DNA of 64,000 nt, taken from positions 310,001 to 374,000 of the forward strand of contig NZ_CP063815.1 of NCBI RefSeq assembly GCF_015277895.1, given 5' to 3'. A program made the translations under genes and the position numbers. Shown here in pieces: positions 62,521-64,000 of the stretch. Positions within the stretch are counted from its first letter, which is position 1, and every line of letters starts with the position of its first letter. The notes below the pieces were generated by a model. It searched no databases. It was not told the DNA's origin and was given only the letters and a program-made list of their open reading frames with translations. This stretch comes from Microbacterium abyssi. Lineage in GTDB: Bacteria > Actinomycetota > Actinomycetes > Actinomycetales > Microbacteriaceae.

Positions 62521-64000
62521 TCAGTCCTTCGCGCGGGGAACCGCGCGGGGAACACGTCGCAGATCACGAAGCGCCGGACCTTCGATGCGCGTGCCGTCGG
62601 GTGCGAAGCGCGAGGCGTGCAGCGGGCAGTCCCAGGTGCACTCCGCGTCGTTCCAGTCCAGCACGCCGCCCATATGGGTGCAGATCGCGCCGACGCCGCG
62701 GGTGACGCCGTCGACGGTCGAGATGCCCACCGGACGGGCGGACCGGTTGGCCACTACGCCGTTGCCCTCCGCGGGCCGGGCGACGGGGACGGACCTCGAC
62801 TCGGCATCCTTCCAGCCGGAGGCGAGCTCGGCGGCGACCTTGGCGCCCTCCGCGGCGCCGCGCGCGATGTCGGCCGGCACCGTCAGTCTCGTGCCGATCG
62901 TAGTCATCCACTCCGGCCGGTCGCGCCGGGAGGTGCCGAGGATCTCGGCGGTGAGGCGCAGCGCCGCCGCGGGCGCATTCGAGAGGCCCCACTTCGCGTA
63001 GCCGGTCGCGAACCGGATGCGGCCGAGGCCACGGGGCATCGCTCCGACGAAGGGGATCAGGTTGTGCGACTCGTAGTCCTGAGCCGACCATCGATGCGTC
63101 TCCTCCGCGCCGGGGAAATACTGCCGGGTCCACGCCACGATGTCCTCGATCGCCGCGGTCTCACCGTCGGAACGCCCGACCGGATGGCCGTTGCCGCCCA
63201 CGACCAGCTGCGCCGCATCGTGTGGCCCGTCGGCTTCTGAGACGGGACGGATAGAACGGGTGGCTCCGTCGACGGAGATGAAGGTGCCCTCCGGCAGCCC
63301 GCTCGGAACGCGGAACGACACGCAGTAGGAACGCATCCCTCGCACCTTCGCGAAGTAGAGACCGCGGTCGATGATCGGGGTGCCGGTCGCGAGCACGATG
63401 TGCTCGGCGAACACGGGGCCCTCCGCGGTGTCGACTCGCGCTCTGGGGAGCGCGTGCGCCCCCGTCACGCGGATGCCGGTGTGCAGAGTCCCGCCGGCTT
63501 CGAGCAGGGCCCCCGCCAGCGCTCGCGTGACCTGCACCGGATCGATGGTCACCTGATCGTCGAGCGCGACGGCCCCGGCCGCCGGGAACGGTGCTGTCGA
63601 CAGGTCGCTCGCCGCGAGCATCCGGGCGGGCAGGCCCGCTTCGCGTGCGGCGTCGTACGTGGACTTCGCGGCATCCAGGCCTTCGACGGTCGTCGCGTAC
63701 GAATGGTCCGTGCGCCGGCGATACCGGACTCCCGACGAATCCGCGAATCCCGTAAGCCACTGCATGCCGGCCCGGTTGGCGTCCACATAGGCGCGCACGA
63801 GCGATCCCGGATGATGCCGGCGGATCCGGGCGAGCTGCTGGCCCTGCAGCAGCGATACCTTGCCGGTGTTGCCGCCCGATGTCAGCTCGGCGACGTCACC
63901 GGAATCGATCACCGCGACATCCAGGCCCTCGCGAGCCAGCATCACCGCGGTCGACAAGCCGGTGAGGCCCGCGCCGACGATGACAGCGTCATGGTGCGAC
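62521..64000 (-). CDS. FAD-dependent oxidoreductase with C-terminal Rieske domain (5' end outside window)
   Basis: At least 493 codons are visible; the gene runs off the right edge. The start of the visible part reads HDAVIVGAGLTGLSTAVMLAREGLDVAVID, a complete FAD-binding GxGxxG Rossmann motif, so only a few residues are missing. The DadA/DAO-like oxidase core continues to about residue 390. The C-terminal Rieske domain has ICTHMGG and CPLHASRF, which hold the two Cys and two His of a [2Fe-2S] cluster. It resembles B. subtilis YhfW-type proteins. The substrate is unknown; amine or amino acid oxidation with cluster-mediated electron transfer is possible. Confidence 0.9.
   Translation of the reverse strand, partial: SHHDAVIVGAGLTGLSTAVMLAREGLDVAVIDSGDVAELTSGGNTGKVSLLQGQQLARIRRHHPGSLVRAYVDANRAGMQWLTGFADSSGVRYRRRTDHSYATTVEGLDAAKSTYDAAREAGLPARMLAASDLSTAPFPAAGAVALDDQVTIDPVQVTRALAGALLEAGGTLHTGIRVTGAHALPRARVDTAEGPVFAEHIVLATGTPIIDRGLYFAKVRGMRSYCVSFRVPSGLPEGTFISVDGATRSIRPVSEADGPHDAAQLVVGGNGHPVGRSDGETAAIEDIVAWTRQYFPGAEETHRWSAQDYESHNLIPFVGAMPRGLGRIRFATGYAKWGLSNAPAAALRLTAEILGTSRRDRPEWMTTIGTRLTVPADIARGAAEGAKVAAELASGWKDAESRSVPVARPAEGNGVVANRSARPVGISTVDGVTRGVGAICTHMGGVLDWNDAECTWDCPLHASRFAPDGTRIEGPALRDLRRVPRAVPRAKD

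Overview
The window is 64 kb of high-GC (roughly 69%, my estimate), gene-dense DNA. Codon use, ATGA/GTGA gene junctions, DUF3073, DtxR-type iron boxes, a TipA-like regulator and CebR/CelR-type operators all point to an actinobacterium. The many GGATGC/GCATCC words and the gene repertoire suggest Microbacterium or a close relative in Microbacteriaceae. It reads as ordinary chromosome: I see no rRNA, tRNA, CRISPR, IS transposase, integrase or prophage. No stretch over 300 bp lacks a gene; the largest gaps (about 180-260 bp) hold divergent promoters, operators or palindromic repeats.

Layout. 0-3.8 kb: alpha-glucosidase, its LacI regulator and a hydroxyacid dehydrogenase. 3.9-6.8 kb: DUF1761 membrane protein, purQ-purS, a hemerythrin-like protein and apt. 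6.8-13.5 kb: a cello-oligosaccharide operon (cebEFG, GH1 beta-glucosidase, CebR-type LacI protein) with two textbook operators, then a GntR/UTRA regulator. 13.7-18.5 kb: a wall-anchored metallophosphoesterase, a HAD phosphatase, a membrane protein and a lipoprotein. 18.6-26.5 kb: a GntR/FCD regulator and VOC dioxygenase, divergent from a five-gene 5-oxoproline-type operon (NRAMP-like transporter, pxpA, DUF1445, fused pxpB-pxpC, biotin carboxylase/BCCP). 26.5-31 kb: uracil permease, purC, a PH-domain protein and a TM2-PASTA-Ltp protein. 31-35.3 kb: two-component system, DHA2 efflux pump, GNAT. 35.3-42.8 kb: two divergent arms of a sugar or polyol system (ribose-type ABC transporter, Gfo/Idh/MocA dehydrogenase, TIM-barrel isomerase, ROK regulator). 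43-45.4 kb: purD, CoA pyrophosphatase, SCP-like protein. 45.5-52.9 kb: heme uptake (hmuTUV, an HtaA surface protein, a siderophore-interacting flavoprotein) with two iron boxes. 53-57.9 kb: purM-purF and a CynX-type MFS protein. 58-64 kb: DUF3073, universal stress protein, PadR-DUF4097 pair, TipA-like MerR regulator, nitroreductase and a truncated FAD/Rieske oxidoreductase at the right edge.

Two repeat families cut across this layout. One is an approximately 55-bp palindromic unit (five copies, all intergenic, including one inside the ceb operon between the binding protein and the first permease). The other is a long foldback (two full copies and one shortened). One full copy of the foldback lies in frame inside the pxpB-pxpC fusion and forms its linker. 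The most interesting unit is the pxp operon. It encodes every part of a urea-carboxylase-like biotin enzyme (biotin carboxylase, BCCP, both allophanate-hydrolase-type carboxyltransferase halves) next to PxpA, a DUF1445 protein and an NRAMP-like carrier without the metal-binding DPG motif.
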